Shown: positions 25,561 through 39,070, numbered from the stretch's first letter. The stretch: DNA of 64,000 bases from Synchiropus splendidus (GCF_027744825.2 NC_071340.1:10800001-10864000), one strand, 5' to 3'. Numbers and translations: made by a program. Notes: a model not told the origin generated them from the sequence alone.

Positions 25561-26977
25561 AAACTTTACACTAAGAGCCCATACACTAAAGCCTATTAGC
25601 TCAATAAATATGTATATTGTTCGGCCCACATTAATTTCGTGGCCCGTGCTACAGAGGTAACAAGAGAAATCTTATGGGTCCTGAGGAAGATTGTAGTTCG
25701 CAATTACTTCTGAGGAAAAATACGCACATTTCAGGCGGTTGACAAATTGCAATCTATGTATCTGCACTTGACTTTGAGTATGCAAGTGTTGTCAGAGTGA
25801 ATGGGTGAGTCCACGGAGACCAAACACTCAATGGCCAAATGATACAAGTCCTGCCCTCCTCCTCCATAAATTACCAGCTCATTACAGTAATGCAGCCCAT
25901 TTAGCATTGGAAGAGAGGGGGAGGAAATAGAGGGGAGGTTTGAACGGAATGAAAAAAGTGTGGGACAGCAGAAGACATACAGTGCAGAATAAGGATAAAC
26001 GTCGAGCAAGAAATGGTCCATCATATTGGGGTGAAAAAAGGAGAAGGTATGCGGTGAAACCAAGAGTGGGAAATTACCGGAAGGAAAAAAGGAGGAGAAA
26101 GCAAGAGAGGAGATGTGTTTAAAGGGCTTTTCAATCTCAGCAGAAGAAGTGCTTTTCATTTGGTTAAAATCTATTATCTACGCTGCTAGAGAGGGAACGA
26201 CACAAATGAGAAATATTACTGTAGATGGCGGCCGCATTTGGAGGCAAAAATATAGAGTGAGAGATAAAGAAAAACAGCATCGGAGGAGGATAAAGGCAGA
26301 GGCTGGGATGAGATGTAGCCGCAGTAATTGAATAGTGAACTGGAGAGTAGAATTATTGATTAATATAATTCAAATTGATTGTCTCCAAGTGGCTGTGAGA
26401 ACATTTCATTCCGACTTTCATATGTGAATGTTCAGCATGTTTTGTGTGCATGTGTGAGGCCTGTGTGAGAACCTGGTTGGAGGGGTAAGGAGAATGAGAG
26501 TGCCCTCTAGTGAATTTGCCCCAACTTTGGTTCAAGCAGCTGTCTTTGAAGCTGAAGTTTAGATTTCAAACGAATTCCCTTTAAAATGATCTGATCTGCA
26601 GGCCCCTCACATTTCCTGCAGTGATGAGGAAAGGAAGGCCTTTAGGAAGGTCCTCTGAAAGACCTGCTAAAACTAAAGAGGACAAATTTAGACGTGAGAG
26701 ATCTCACAGAAATAAATGTGTTTTTCTGCCCACCTTGAATCAGTCCTTTTATCAATTCAAATGATGTGAAAAGAAGCAGATGAGATTGAAAAAGACTGAG
26801 ATTGAAGTTCCATTTACACCTCAGGAGAAACCAGGGAAGGATTTATAGTCAGGGTGTGAAGCGATCATTCATGCTTGCGAGTCAGGCCTTGCGTTCAATT
26901 AGTAACAGCTTGTGTCTCACACTGATTCCTTCCGCTCAGGAGCCAGAACAGAATCTTGGACTGTCTAGATGGTGAAC

Positions 26978-26993
26978 TTTTTTTTTTTTTTTT
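26978..26993 (-). repeat. Poly(T) tract, 16 bp
   Basis: This is a run of 16 T followed by cagggaag. No retroposon body was recognised beside it. Confidence 0.8.
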
Positions 26994-29900
26994 CAGGGAA
27001 GCACCCCACCATCCATTGTTGTTCTACCTGCCTTCCAACAGTGGGAGGCTATTGAGACATCTGCCCGCTCCACACTTCAGAAACCGTGCTCTAATTCTGC
27101 CTCACAAGGACGTCCTGAACAACAGAGATCACGACATGTTTCCTACACAACCATGCGAGAAACACAGATCCTTCTTTTCTTCTGCCTGCTCAATCATGTA
27201 ATAGTAACTGAACATAACTCACTCCAAGTACTGTACTTGCATGACTATATTTGCTCATCCAAGTCAAACATTTAACATCTTAACCCAGTGCAGTCATTCT
27301 GAAGTCCCTTAACTCCGCTTCACTCTTTTGATAGTTCAAAAGCTGCGGATGAAAACAAAGCCACAATAAATAATCAGGAACAGTCAATGACGTAGGATGA
27401 GCTGCTGCGAAGTGGAAAAGAAGAGACGCTAAAAGAGACACTGCAAAGAATTCTTCAGCACAAAAATGATCGAAGCAGTCTGGACACTACAGAAGGCATC
27501 TATGTATGAAAATGTGGCCTCCAATATTTCACAATTTAAATGCATGAATCCTGGCATTGTGATCGCTGCATCAGGCAAAAAATAATGATAACACTATATT
27601 GATGGAATAACCAGGCCATGTGTTGCCATGTGTATTCAGCGAGTAAGTTCACCTCAATGTTGCTGCCCCTATGTCTAACTCACTATATGCCCAGTCAAAT
27701 TGAGGCGGCACCTTTTCAGCCAAACAGAGTACTTTATTTTAGTTCCTTTAATTTCATTGTGATGTATTTTGTATTGTGTTTACGAATTACAAGACAAATA
27801 ACACAATGGAATATGTTTATTAACTTTCTAAAAGGTTTCACATCTGATCTCTTGGTTCTTTTCGGTTTGGAGAAAAAAAAAAAGCTGCGATTATCTATTC
27901 AAACTTCTTTCATCCCCTCCCACTCCATTTCCTGTCACAACTAATACCAGTTATCCCGTAAACACCAGCAGAAGCATGCCAGCACCGAGTGCCACCTACA
28001 CAAACACACCTACCCAGGAACCTGTTCACCTTCTGCATCTGCCTTCGCCATCACATCCCCTGCAATTAATCACTGCTTGTTCTTTTTCCTCGACGAATTA
28101 CGCCAGTCACACACACCTCTCACTCTTTCATCAAGTGCCGCTTCTTAAGGATCCACGTGACGGACAATATGAGCCCGATGGGGGCGGCGATATGACACGT
28201 CGTCGACAGAAGGTAGCGGCTTTGGTTTAAATCATACTGACATGCAGATTTATCACTGTTTAACTTGTCCAAAGTGTCTCCTCTAGTTGGGGTAGATCTG
28301 ACTGTGGGAGCCGGTTGTCTTTCCCTCGAGGGAACGGCAGGCCAAGCCCTGCTCTGTTCAGAAGTTTACCCATACATACAACATTGTCAAGAACATACAA
28401 AGAAACCACACACGCTCTTTAAGGAGGAATTAGTTTTCATTGTTTTGAAAAAAACATTTTCTATTGCCAACCAATAAGAGGGTTTGAATGTGAAACAGTG
28501 TAAAACAAAAAGTTTTAATGCAGGGATACGGTTATATCTGTCAGCTGAGATGGAGCAATACTTCTTTCGTCGAAGTTACAGTGATATAATGATTTGTCTA
28601 CGAGAGCAGTGCTCTCCAGTAATGAAACTGGACGAAGACATCCAATGAGTTGAAAGGATAAATGAAGGAAAATTCAGGGTGAGATGAAGGAAGCAGACTT
28701 GTGTGGCAACCTCTTACAGCCTCATTAGAAGACGGTTATCGATACAGAGGTGTCGGAATCGATATTGCACATTCATTCATAAAGTTCCCTACAGCGTCTT
28801 CGAGAGCTGCTTGCAATGTTGTGTTCCGTGTATATCCGGCACAATTATTGCCTGGTTACACATGACTTTTTTTCCTAAAAGATGCGTGGTAGTAAGTAAT
28901 AAACATTGGGATACAAATTGCCTTGAAGACCATGTATTGAGATATACATACGTCGCAATATGTATCATGTTGAGACAACTGTATCGTGCTGAGTGAGGTA
29001 GTTGGAAATACCTAGCCCTCGTAGGTAGTAAATAAATATGACATAACTCACTTGTTTTCCCTTGCAGTCAGTTTTTATTCAAATGTGTGTGACAGTGACA
29101 TACATGTGAGATGTGTCTCCCATTATTTAAAAAGTTTAGTTCAGGTAAATAAATGAATAAAGGGCAGAGGAGGAAAAACAAAAATGGTGAACAAACAAAT
29201 GACTCAAATTAAAGCCAGATAATTCTAAACAACCAACAGCAACGTAGTAATTGAAATGTTTTAAGATTCACATTTGTGCGCAGGCAAGGCACTTTACCAG
29301 GGTTTGAGTGGGTGAACAAGGCACAATTGAAAAGCACTTTCCCTGCTGTTAAGTAATAAATGGAGTCCATACAACAGTGGTCTCAGGCCTCCCGGAGGCT
29401 TCTAGATTTGACCTTTACGATTTGTTTTGCCATTCTGTCTCCGTCCATTCAACATTCTTCAATAATGACCCAATCTATCCCTGGCGTTTCTGCACAATGT
29501 TGTTCCGCTCTTGTGTTTCAGTGAGGACTATTTTATCTCTAAAAAGTTCCAGACACCGTCACAGCCCGTCCCTTGGCAGTCATGCATGATTCATCAAGTC
29601 CGCAGAACATTTGTACAACATCGCCCTCTCATAAGACGTACAGTGCGTCGGGGTCGTGGCGCGCTCGTCTGATTCTACATGATAAATGTGGTGGTTGATT
29701 GGATTGCACAGAAGCAAAAGTTTGGACTCCAGGTGGAGAAAAAAAATAATCCGTAGAAGGAAAAAAAGGAACGAAGGAAAAGAGCCAGGCTGTGGTGACG
29801 GACAAAAGACAGACGCGATTCAGTCATTTGGAGCATAAATGCACCGTAATGGTAAAAGCTACACTGTAAATCTTGGTGTTGAAATGGCATGTACAAATAA

Positions 29901-30590
29901 CAAAGGGTTGCAGCGAAAGACCTGTGATTCAGGCGCAGTACTAGATTCACCCTATAGACCCTTATACGAGGACTTGGACAATTGAAGTCATATGTGATCA
30001 ATTTTTCAGTTGAATCTATGACTGAAAATGGATAAGCTGACAAAAATACCTGTGAACCTTAAAAGCTGTGCTGCGCCACCGCTGAATAGAAGCTCGGCTG
30101 TCAGATCTCTGCAGTGCCGCCATTTACAATCAAAGTCTTTCACCCACTTCTCGTACCATGTGGAGGGAAAGACGGCAAAGTGACTACGATCACTTCATTG
30201 CAACCTTTTTTTAGGATTCCGAAGAAAAGCGTATTGAGATTGTCATCTTTCACTCATGCAAGATTTATTAATGATTCCAATGCCTGTAGAATATGTGTTG
30301 AACTAGTGTCTGTTGTGAGGAGTACACATGCCACTGCGATGACTGTGCTCAGACAAAAAGGTCTTTTTTACTGTGGTTCTTTCCAATAAGTCGTAGTAGT
30401 CATTTCTCAGCAAATATACAGACTAGCCGGAACATTTCAATCAGAAATTGAAGCTAGCATTTAATAGGTATACTTCAACTCATAATTAAAACAACTCAGT
30501 CAGCAGATGAATACATCAGTGTATCTGTCAACACTGACAATAATGACTAGTTGGCAACTCATCGATGAGTTTACTGGTTGGTATATGACA

Positions 30591-30626
30591 GGGGTCACCA
30601 ACATGGTGCCACAGGCCGTTAGAATA
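30591..30626 (+). mobile_element. Possible hAT left end (caggggtcaccaacatgg)
   Basis: The sequence caggggtcaccaacatggtg followed by ccacaggcc resembles the left terminus of hAT elements common in fish (CAGGGGTCACCAACATGGTGCCC). No partner terminus or target duplication was found. Confidence 0.4.
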
Positions 30627-31068
30627 CAATAATAATTATTTAAATTTTCATGTAATAACCGTCTTACTCTGTTTGATTTTGTGATTCCTCTTTTGTTTAT
30701 TGTGCAAAACTCAGCAGTGACAAAGGTATTTGAGAGGAATATCATATATCATCCATCATATATTGTGATTTCAGAAGTGTGCAGGCCTTATTCGCCGTGT
30801 ACTGTGTGGGTTGACGGACACACCAACACGTCTGATTGTATTGTCATAAATATTCACTTTAAAAAGACAAAAATATAGAGCATTTGTGTGAAACACTTGT
30901 ATCGTGCTAAGTGCAGTTCTGGAACTTCCGATTTAAAATTATAATTTGAAAATGATCACCTAATGTTGCATTTCACTTTCGTCATTTATGCGTCCATTGT
31001 GAAGTGGTCCCATATTTTCAACATCTTGGGTCACTATGGTCCTGAAGCCGCAGACACTTCTCCTGTTG

Positions 31069-31076
31069 CTGTAGAG
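31069..31076 (+). repeat. Left target site duplication of the hAT element (CTGTAGAG)
   Basis: The 8-bp sequence CTGTAGAG sits directly before the left terminus of the element and recurs directly after its right terminus at 31892-31899. There are no mismatches. Confidence 0.85.
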
Positions 31077-31891
31077 CAAGGGTGTCCAAACTTTTTGCAA
31101 GGGGGGCCAGATTTGGTGCGGTAAAAATGTGGGGGGGCCGACCTTGGCTGACGTTCTTTACGTGCAACAACAATATATTTAAACAAAGGCCATTATGTGT
31201 TTTTGGTTCATTTGAAACATGCATATCACATGCAGTTGAATATTCACTTAACTTTTATTTTCTTAAACAGAAGTAATTGTACTCTTGAGTGCAAATTACA
31301 TTTGAAACATGAAATATATCACCAATGTTCAGTGAAAGGTGGTCAGTGAAAGGTTTGCAATGCTTTGCGATCAGTGCTGCTACCTGGTAACTAGCCTTTG
31401 TGGCATTCTCATTTGACTCTAGGGTCTTGCGAAATACTGCTGCTGCGAGATTAAACTAGCTTCAAGTTGCTTCAATTTCTCGCTGTGTTCCTTTCCTGTA
31501 ATCTTGTCGTACATGTCGGCGTGTCTTGTTTGGTAATGTCGCTTGACATTGAACTCTTTAGAAACAGCCACTGTCTCTTGGCAAATTAGGCAGACACAGT
31601 TGTTGTGTATTTCAGTGAAGAAATAGTCCAATTTCCACCTATCATTGAAGCGTCGGCCCGCCATTTTAGAAAATTGGGGATACGCGGTGATGTCGCTCAG
31701 TGCTGCTGCCCTCTAGTGGGTAAATGAGTAACAGCATTTAGTGTGTAAGCTGCTGGTGGCAGTACTGCTGCTCAATTTAATAAGTCTATGTGCGGGCCAG
31801 ACATTATTGATTTTATGACAGAGGCTGCGGGCCGGATGAAATTTGACCACGGGCCGCATTTGGCCCCCGGGCCGGACTTTGCACATGTCTG
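31077..31891 (-). mobile_element. hAT (Charlie-like) DNA transposon, internally deleted, with 8-bp target site duplication
   Basis: An 815-bp element is bounded by a perfect 8-bp direct repeat, CTGTAGAG, at 31069-31076 and 31892-31899. Eight-base duplications are the hallmark of hAT transposons. The left end begins caagggtgtccaaac and the right end, read inward on the minus strand, begins cagacatgtgcaaag. Both match the typical C-A-(N)4-TGT-N-C-A-A-A terminal pattern of Charlie-type hATs, and both subterminal regions are rich in gggcc/ggccc motifs, also typical. Inside, on the minus strand, is the BED-finger start of a transposase (31419-31664). A full hAT transposase is over 500 residues and the element is far too short for one, so it is an internally deleted, non-autonomous copy. 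Intact target duplications suggest no rearrangement since insertion. Confidence 0.88.
31419..31664 (-). pseudogene. Truncated hAT transposase: N-terminal BED-like zinc finger (81 aa)
   Basis: An 81-residue open frame starts MAGRRFNDRW and stops after about the first tenth of a typical hAT transposase. Residues Cys25, Cys28, His43 and His48 form a C-x2-C...H-x4-H BED-type zinc finger (CLIC ... RHYQTRH). The following GKEHSEKLKQLEASLISQQQ segment is the helical stretch seen after the finger in hAT-derived proteins annotated in fish as GTF2IRD2-like or ZBED/FAM200-like. The RNase H-like catalytic core and the dimerisation domain are missing. The finger would bind transposon ends; this copy cannot transpose itself. 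It lies inside the element bounded by CTGTAGAG duplications. It is unlikely to be a host exon, because the frame ends in unrelated sequence without a donor I would trust. Confidence 0.8.
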
Positions 31892-31899
31892 CTGTAGAG
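31892..31899 (+). repeat. Right target site duplication of the hAT element (CTGTAGAG)
   Basis: This is the second copy of the 8-bp direct repeat flanking the element at 31077-31891. It defines the right boundary. Confidence 0.85.
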
Positions 31900-34800
31900 T
31901 GTGCTCATGTGTGGGAAAAGAGAACGACCAATAAAGCCACCAACAACTAACTTAATAGTGAATTAAAGTGAACTTGTCCATGGTCTGATGAATGAAATTT
32001 CAAAAGTCTATTGATTGAGTTACCCTCCAAAAGACCAATCCTTCCCTGAACAAATATATCAAATTAAAAGAGACTTGGACTAGAGAGAGGTTTAATCTCA
32101 AACACAGACAAAATTGTGGTATCACTGGCGCTTCAAATTGGCAACCCAGTTGTACCTTATTAATCCATTGGTCACTTCAGCTGTGCATTCCCAGAAGGTC
32201 CCAAGCCAGAGAGAGTGAAAAACATCACAGATGAAATGGACCGGATGAAAACCCGCCGGAGATGTCATGCACTAAGAATTCGCTCCCTAACAAGGCGAAT
32301 AAGCGGCTGGCTTGAACGTTTACATGTCCACTGCAATCAAAAGACGGAGGTATTTCTTCAGCTCTAATGCGGCGATTTCAACTGGCTTGGCGACATGGAG
32401 CAGTTAGGGTCCACTGTTACAGATCAAAGTGCCAACCAAGTGGAGCTAATGAGCAGGACACACGCTACAAAAAGCCTGGGGCGCTGTAATGAGTCGTACG
32501 AAACAAATCAAAACAGTCTCCGTTGTTGTTCAATGCTAAATAAAGCCAAGTGTCTTGCCAGACGGAAGAAAAAGTAAGTCCTGTAATCCCAGCGCGCATA
32601 AACTGCAGACGGCTGGCGAGTCCGATATGGACCTCAGGCTAATAGACATAACAGGCAAGTATTGGTGCGTATGCACTTGCTGGCCTCCACCATATTTACT
32701 TTGGATCTTGTTCACCATAAATCACCTTGGGTGTAAAGCCTGAGCCAAACTGAGGCGAGCGCCAGAGCGGTGGATCCACGCCAACTTTACGAGACCACGT
32801 GTGAAACAGCCACGCAAATCTACGGTTATTGACTCTGACAACCAACAGTACCTGACCTGAAACAGGTTTCAAGAACCCTGTGTCTGAAGGTCACTTTAAT
32901 CAAAGTTAGATGACTCAGGGGTGAAAAAGCTGCACCTCACCTGTCATCGTAGAAAGGAAAAGAAAAAAAATCTGTTGTTTTCTTTTTAACTTCAACAGTT
33001 TTTTTTTTCTCTTCAAAAAATTGCTGATTTTCACTTTTACTGTTTAACACAGAGAAGAGACATTCAATTTCTGCATTAAAAAGATTTTTTTTCCAATATT
33101 GCAGTAGTAGTTGATTTGCACTGAAAACAGAATAAAAAATGAAAATAAAATAAAAAATCAGGGTCAAACTGAAATTGAACATTTTGTCTCCTATGTACTG
33201 ATGGGAACTGGATGTAAACCATAAGTGGCGTTGAGCAAGGATCAACATGAAGAGCTGTGTACTATTCAAAGGAAATGATACAACCATGTTGTGCTACATT
33301 CGTCCCATGTCTAGAAAAGTCATTAAAATTGTGGGTAAATACTTATGTAGACCTCTGCACAGGATGTGTAGTGTCAGTAACCTTCAGCCAAAGATGTTAT
33401 TGTCTTACAACGTAGTAGACTCAAATTCAAATACATTGCTGGAATAACTATTGTATCAATAGAGGTTCTTAAAAATTCTTAAAACAAATCAATTTAGTGC
33501 TTATGTGTTGCACCAGTGAGTGGCAAACAAAACGAACAAAATGACTTTTTTTGGAATTTGTTTTGATAAAACAAAAAAACAAGGGGTTCTTGCTGCGACT
33601 CCTGGGCTCAATGTTGCCATGTGTACGCTAATCATAATTTGTTCCTCAGTGTGATGTCGGATCAACAATTCTCCGACATGCCACGTGTAGGACAATTGGA
33701 TCATCCAGTGACTCGTGACCTGACCAGTGAGCAGCAGCATTTGAGCCACCAGATACCAAGGTCTATTGTCTAAAACACATGCTGGTGCTGGTTAACCACT
33801 CACCGTTCTCCTGAGAGAAAAGAAGGCGGACATTGATGGAGCAAATTCAAAGACTCCTAAGCTCTCAGTGTCAAAACGCATTACTGCAACTTGAATTTGC
33901 CTCAAACAAATGAGAAGTAATGAACGCTCAGTTGCTTCAGAGGCAACCAGTGTTGATTCAATTCCAATTAATAGATGAAAATTGCCTATCGACGTGAAGC
34001 CAAGCTGCCAGGGCACAGAACTACTCAAAACCACTCTGTCTACTGTGAAAATGTCTTCTGCTACATGGCTTGCAATGAGCTAATGGCCTGCGAAGCTCAG
34101 CTGAGGTGGACAGCTGACCCTGGACGCTGCTACATGAGGCAGAAAGCTCTGAGCTGAAATCAATAGTCAGTTTGGAGGATGAAGCTTGTTTGTCACCACG
34201 TCCCTGGTCGGCCAATCACCATATGCAACTCATAAAGAGGGTGGTCATCCGTGAAGAAGCAATGTAGCGTGGCATTTGTGGGCAAAATTAAATGAAGAGT
34301 GATTATCGAGCATTAAGAGCTCACTTCCAGGGGTCCTATTGTGAAGTATTCTTCTCCAGTAATTGTTTTCCTAGCTTTGCATCAAAGGAAGAAAAAAAAG
34401 TTATATGTAGCCAAAGCTGCCGAAAAGTTTTAATAAGGCGCAGGGTTAAGACCGTGAGAAAAAAAGGAGCGTTTTATAATCTGGAAATGACGGTACTTTA
34501 CCTCAACAAATAAAAATCTTAAACAAATCACTGAAGATTTTGTAATAAAATGCTCGTAGTACTTTAGTTCGTGAGTGAAACACCACCCTTCTATTGGACT
34601 CACACAGCTCACAGACAAGGTTCAACCAAGACCATAAAAGGTTGTTTGGGTTCGGGTAAACATTTTTGGATTACAACCAATTCTTGCACTCTTCTCAAAC
34701 AGTGCATGTCAGCAAAGTAACTAAAAGTTCCTGGGAGTGGCAGAGTTCCTTCGAAGAAAGGGATCAATACAATGAGAAAAACAGGCCTAAAAAGCTTAAA

Positions 34801-35845
34801 AGGATCATTTGAAAAAGTGTCAAGAACCACCTCCACTTAACACGTCTTTTTGCAACTGAAACAGTTCCAAGCGAACACTTGAGCTAAATCAAGACGAACA
34901 GAATTCCTTTTCAATAAATGGACATCAATCAAGAACGGATACACAACAGAATAAAGTCCTGCTGGCCAATAAAAAGTGCAACTCTCCAGGAAGTAGTGAA
35001 GTGGGGGACCATCTATAAAGAGCTTGTCAGTCTTAGTCGGTTCTGTATCCGAAGAGCTAGTCACCGTGGATCTTGGATATTGCTCTGACTTCTGCACTGA
35101 AACTTTGCCCTGACAGTTTTCACACAAATTTCTTTTGACTTGTCTAAAACTAGATGAATATCATTTTGCATATACACAGATTTTAGCACCGATAATGCAT
35201 CAATGAAATCATATTTCCGATGAAAATGTCGCCGCTGCACATCTTAAAATGTCAATGGTCGGGTCTTGATTGAGGAAATGAATAGACAAAGAAGCGAAAC
35301 AAACACATTGCTAATTTCCTGCTCATAATCTAACATCTAAATCTTCCCGAGCAGACGATGAATTAGTGAATAATTGGCTGGTGTCATCCCCAAAATGTCA
35401 TCACTATTCATTTGGGGCTTTTAAAACTTCCATCGATTCTTACCCTTTAGGAAAATGCTTTATGGGCTAATTTGCGAGGAGTTCATGAGGAGTGTCGAAT
35501 GTCCTTCTGATAACAGAGTGTGACACAACTGACAGAAGACGTTCAAGTAGCTGACAACATCTTCAGATTGCTACGACCAAGAAATGCAACATTTAGAAGT
35601 AAAGTTGTATAGTATTTGTTTAGCTAATTATATCAACCACGTGTAGACACCTTGAGCATGTATTTTTTATGGCCTATAAATGAATACAATCTTGAATCCA
35701 GGCATCCTGGAGTGTTGGAAGTGTGCGATGGTGAGACAGGGAATGAAAGTCAGTCGGCAGGAGATGAGACACAAACGGGTAGAGTAACAATGGAATGACT
35801 CGACTTCAACACAGCAACATTTGCCTAGTTTTGTCCACAGACAAG

Positions 35846-36099
35846 TACAAGTAACATCCGACTTACCACCTTGCTTACCTCCACTCGCATTTACGATCAC
35901 AGCCAGATGCTTTTTTTTTTTTACGGCAACTTGTATGACAGTTACGGCAGCACAGTATCCCAGCATCTCACTCTCACACAGCCATCTACCACTACAGTAG
36001 CACCTATAACCCACGTTATAGTCGGCTATTTTGAATGGCATTCAACTTACGACCGGTTGGATGGAATGGATCCCGGTCGTAAGTCAGATGCCACTTGTA
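35846..36099. mobile_element. MITE-like element with terminal inverted repeats of about 25 bp
   Basis: The left end begins tacaagtaacatccgactta. The right end, read on the minus strand, begins tacaagtggcatctgactta, and the match continues for about 25 bases with four differences. The right half also contains an internal 12-bp perfect inverted repeat, acttacgaccgg at 36045-36056 and ccggtcgtaagt at 36073-36084. The ends begin with TA on both sides, consistent with a TA target site as in Tc1/mariner-type elements, but the exact boundary is uncertain. At 254 bp it has no coding capacity. Confidence 0.6.
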
Positions 36100-37119
36100 T
36101 TACCGCAGTGGTTTTTGTTTAATAGTGACTAAGATGAGTCTCATCTAAAAAATTCCAGGTTCCAGCCAGCATGCAAGGAGGTGAAGAAATATCCAACCTA
36201 CACCTGATGCAGAGAAGCTGCGGTTCTATTCAGGTTCTCTGTCTGAAAGGAAGTCAGCCACCTGCTAAGAAAATCAATTTTAGCCACTTGCATGTGAATT
36301 TGGTCTTTTTGTTCCCATCGGGAACTGAATATATAAACATTTCGAGAAGACGAAAATGAATACCTTTCCCTCAATAAAGAGGACGCCACTGTCACTCTGC
36401 AGTGTTCTCCGCACAGATGCATCATTGTCACTCCTCCAGATTTAAGCTCCGCACGCAGCCACGGAGCCTTCGCAAAATAATGAAACTAGTTGGGAATCAA
36501 GATGCTCGTATTTTTCCCAAGGCTGTTGCTTCCGTTTGTGAAATGAAGAATGACAAGCTGAAGCAAAAGGTTTTGTGAGGGGTACTACCTCCAACTATTT
36601 GCTCAAATGTATTCCATCAAACCATGAAAATGTAAGATGAATGTGTGGATAAATTACAACATAAACCACAAAGGATGGGAAACACAAGGGAAAAAAAGAA
36701 ACATTTCATTTGTATATTTGGAAAGCCAAGCACAACGAATGTGTTTTTGAGTTTCTTTAAAGGTAGATGCACACATTCTTGGATCATTATTTAGAAAGAA
36801 TGAATCTGTGTAATGCTGGGAGGTGCACAGAGCAGACATTTTATTTGTTTCATACCAAGTTATTTACAGCAGCATACTGTTTATAAGGCTCTTAAAGCAT
36901 TTTACTAAGGGATTTCAGAGTCTCAAATCCTCGTCGTGATTTTAAAGAAAACTGAATTTTAAATCCAGGATCTTTTCTGAGATCCAAAAACAGATTATTT
37001 TAAATTAAGTTGCAGAAGTAATATCCATGCATATCTGTACACAAATGAACTCCATACGAAACTTCTTTGTGAGATTATTAATTGAACAAAAAGAAAGAGA
37101 AGTGGACATGGGCTATAAC

Positions 37120-37340
37120 TCTGCGGCAGCCGCTTATTAAATGTCATACGGCAATACCACTCAGACGAAGCCTGCAGGGACCACTCTGGCAGTGGTCGGC
37201 CACATATCTCGAGGCAGACGTCTGAATGTTTTGACTGTGTATTCCTTTATTAAAACCTCTATTTCTCCAGCCACGAGAAACATTTCAATAAAGTCCTTAA
37301 TTAACAAGCACTCCGATTAGAATGTCATGTTTGAAAACGG
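37120..37340. promoter_or_regulatory. Candidate conserved noncoding element (by composition only)
   Basis: This stretch is free of simple repeats and carries homeodomain-type cores (ccttaattaacaagcac, ccgattagaatg, cctttattaaaac). It resembles vertebrate enhancer-like noncoding DNA, but only a cross-species alignment could show conservation. Confidence 0.2.
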
Positions 37341-38743
37341 GCAGCAATCTGTCTTCCTGTCACTCTCCTGGCACACCGGTAGACACGCGCGCACACACGC
37401 CTCCCAGCCAGTGACTTAATGGCTTTTTTCACCTGCACTTAGCAAAGGGTGATGGTCTGTGAATAATAAGCAGGATGAAAGTGTAAAAACAGTGAAGCAG
37501 GAGGCTGGGTACGAGGGGAGAAAAGAAAGGAAGATGTATTTCATGGTTTGACTGTCAATGTAAATGCCATATCCCTCAGAAAATTCAATACCACCCCTCA
37601 TATATCTGCTAATTCAATTCTTTATTGAGGTATGAACCCGGAGTATTTCTTCAAAACGAGGCAGGAATGGCATTCAGAAGTGTTGTCTACATGTCTGCTC
37701 TCGAACCGAGTGAAAGGAAGGAGCAGACACTGCTCTGACAGCTCCATTATAAGTGACTCCATAATAGAAATCAACAACCCGGCTTTCCTCTTTTCAAAAG
37801 CACAATGATGCCGTATTCCTGACATGACATACAAGCGGGAGCTGGATATTTGCGAGCTTGTTTATGTCTCTACCGATTGTATTTGTCAGGCACCAAGGCC
37901 ACCGCTGAAAGGTGTCAATAAAACGGGTCTTTTGCCACAATGGGAACACATTTGCTGCATTCCAGTGGGGCTGCTTTGTCGAACACCTGCGTCCGTCATT
38001 ACGAGTGGAGAGACACTCAGGAGGACGTGCCAACACCTGAGTCCAAAATATCCTTCAGAGTGGAAAAATATAAACAACATTAACGTAAAGACAGAAACTA
38101 CTTAAGAGCTTCTGAGTGGTATATGATGAACATGCGTGTATGCAAACATGACAGAAGTCCTTATGATTTTATAGTCAGATACTAGCTGCTGTAATAGCTG
38201 TTCACAAAAATGGTAATTATCTTAACATTGCTTCTGCTGAGCTCCAGCAAGTGTGCAAACAGCTTTTGAGACAATGTACTTCTGTAAATATTGCAATGAG
38301 TTAACTAAAATCCTACATTTAGCAATTTATTGATGATCTGTCAGCTGTTATGGACCTGATTTTGAAAAGAAAAATGATGTAGTGTTTTATAAGATTATCC
38401 AACATGACAATCTTTATGTCTGCAGCGTGTTAAGAGTGACTTTGTTCCGATACTCGGCAGGGCTGACAATTATCGATAGCGTCCAATATCTTTGTGGGCA
38501 TAGGGAGAGCTGTTCTTTCCCAACTTGAAATGTAAGGTGGTAAAAAAAATGCAGCATATCAAAAAGTGATCCAACAGGGAAACAAGCAAAGACAATAATA
38601 AAGCCAGTTTTAAATCATGAGAGGTAAATCTCACTCCAATCTGCAGCCGTCCTCACCCGGACCATCTCTTCGGAAGTCCGGGCAGCATGAGAAAAATTCC
38701 GTTCCACATGCAGCGGATGTGTTCTTTTTAATTTAGTTATGGT

Positions 38744-39070
38744 TAGGTATGTCCCGATACCGACAGGTACTCGTACTGGCCCTGGCCTATTACGCTGTAC
38801 TCATTAAATCCTCACTCATGGCAGCACCTGATATTCATGACAGTATTTCCTGACTATATTCCATAGAATCAGTGCATCGCGGGTTTTTTCAGGGCCGTCT
38901 ACTCTCACGCAATGAGTGTGGTCGCAGTCTCACATGTGACGTGACGAACAAATCGTCAATGGATTCACACTGAATTAATAATACGGCATTATGGTTTTAT
39001 TAATTACTCTTATCGGTACTCTGTATCGGCATGTAGTCAATTGTCAAAAGGTGGTATCAGGACATAGCTA
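38744..39070. mobile_element. Non-autonomous hAT-like MITE (tatgtccYgatacc ends), 327 bp
   Basis: The left end reads taggtatgtcccgatacc. The right end, read on the minus strand, reads tagctatgtcctgatacc, with two differences in 18 bases. The interior has gtactcgtactgg and tatcggtactctgtatcggc motifs characteristic of a common fish repeat family with ATGTCCCGATACC ends. The flanking 8-mers gttatggt (38736-38743) and gtaatgat (39071-39078) agree at six of eight positions, consistent with a decayed 8-bp target duplication. Confidence 0.6.

Noticed and set aside
25731..26159. 142-codon open frame on the minus strand
   Set aside because: Rich in Phe and Ser from a purine-rich complementary strand. 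No motifs or signs of a gene.
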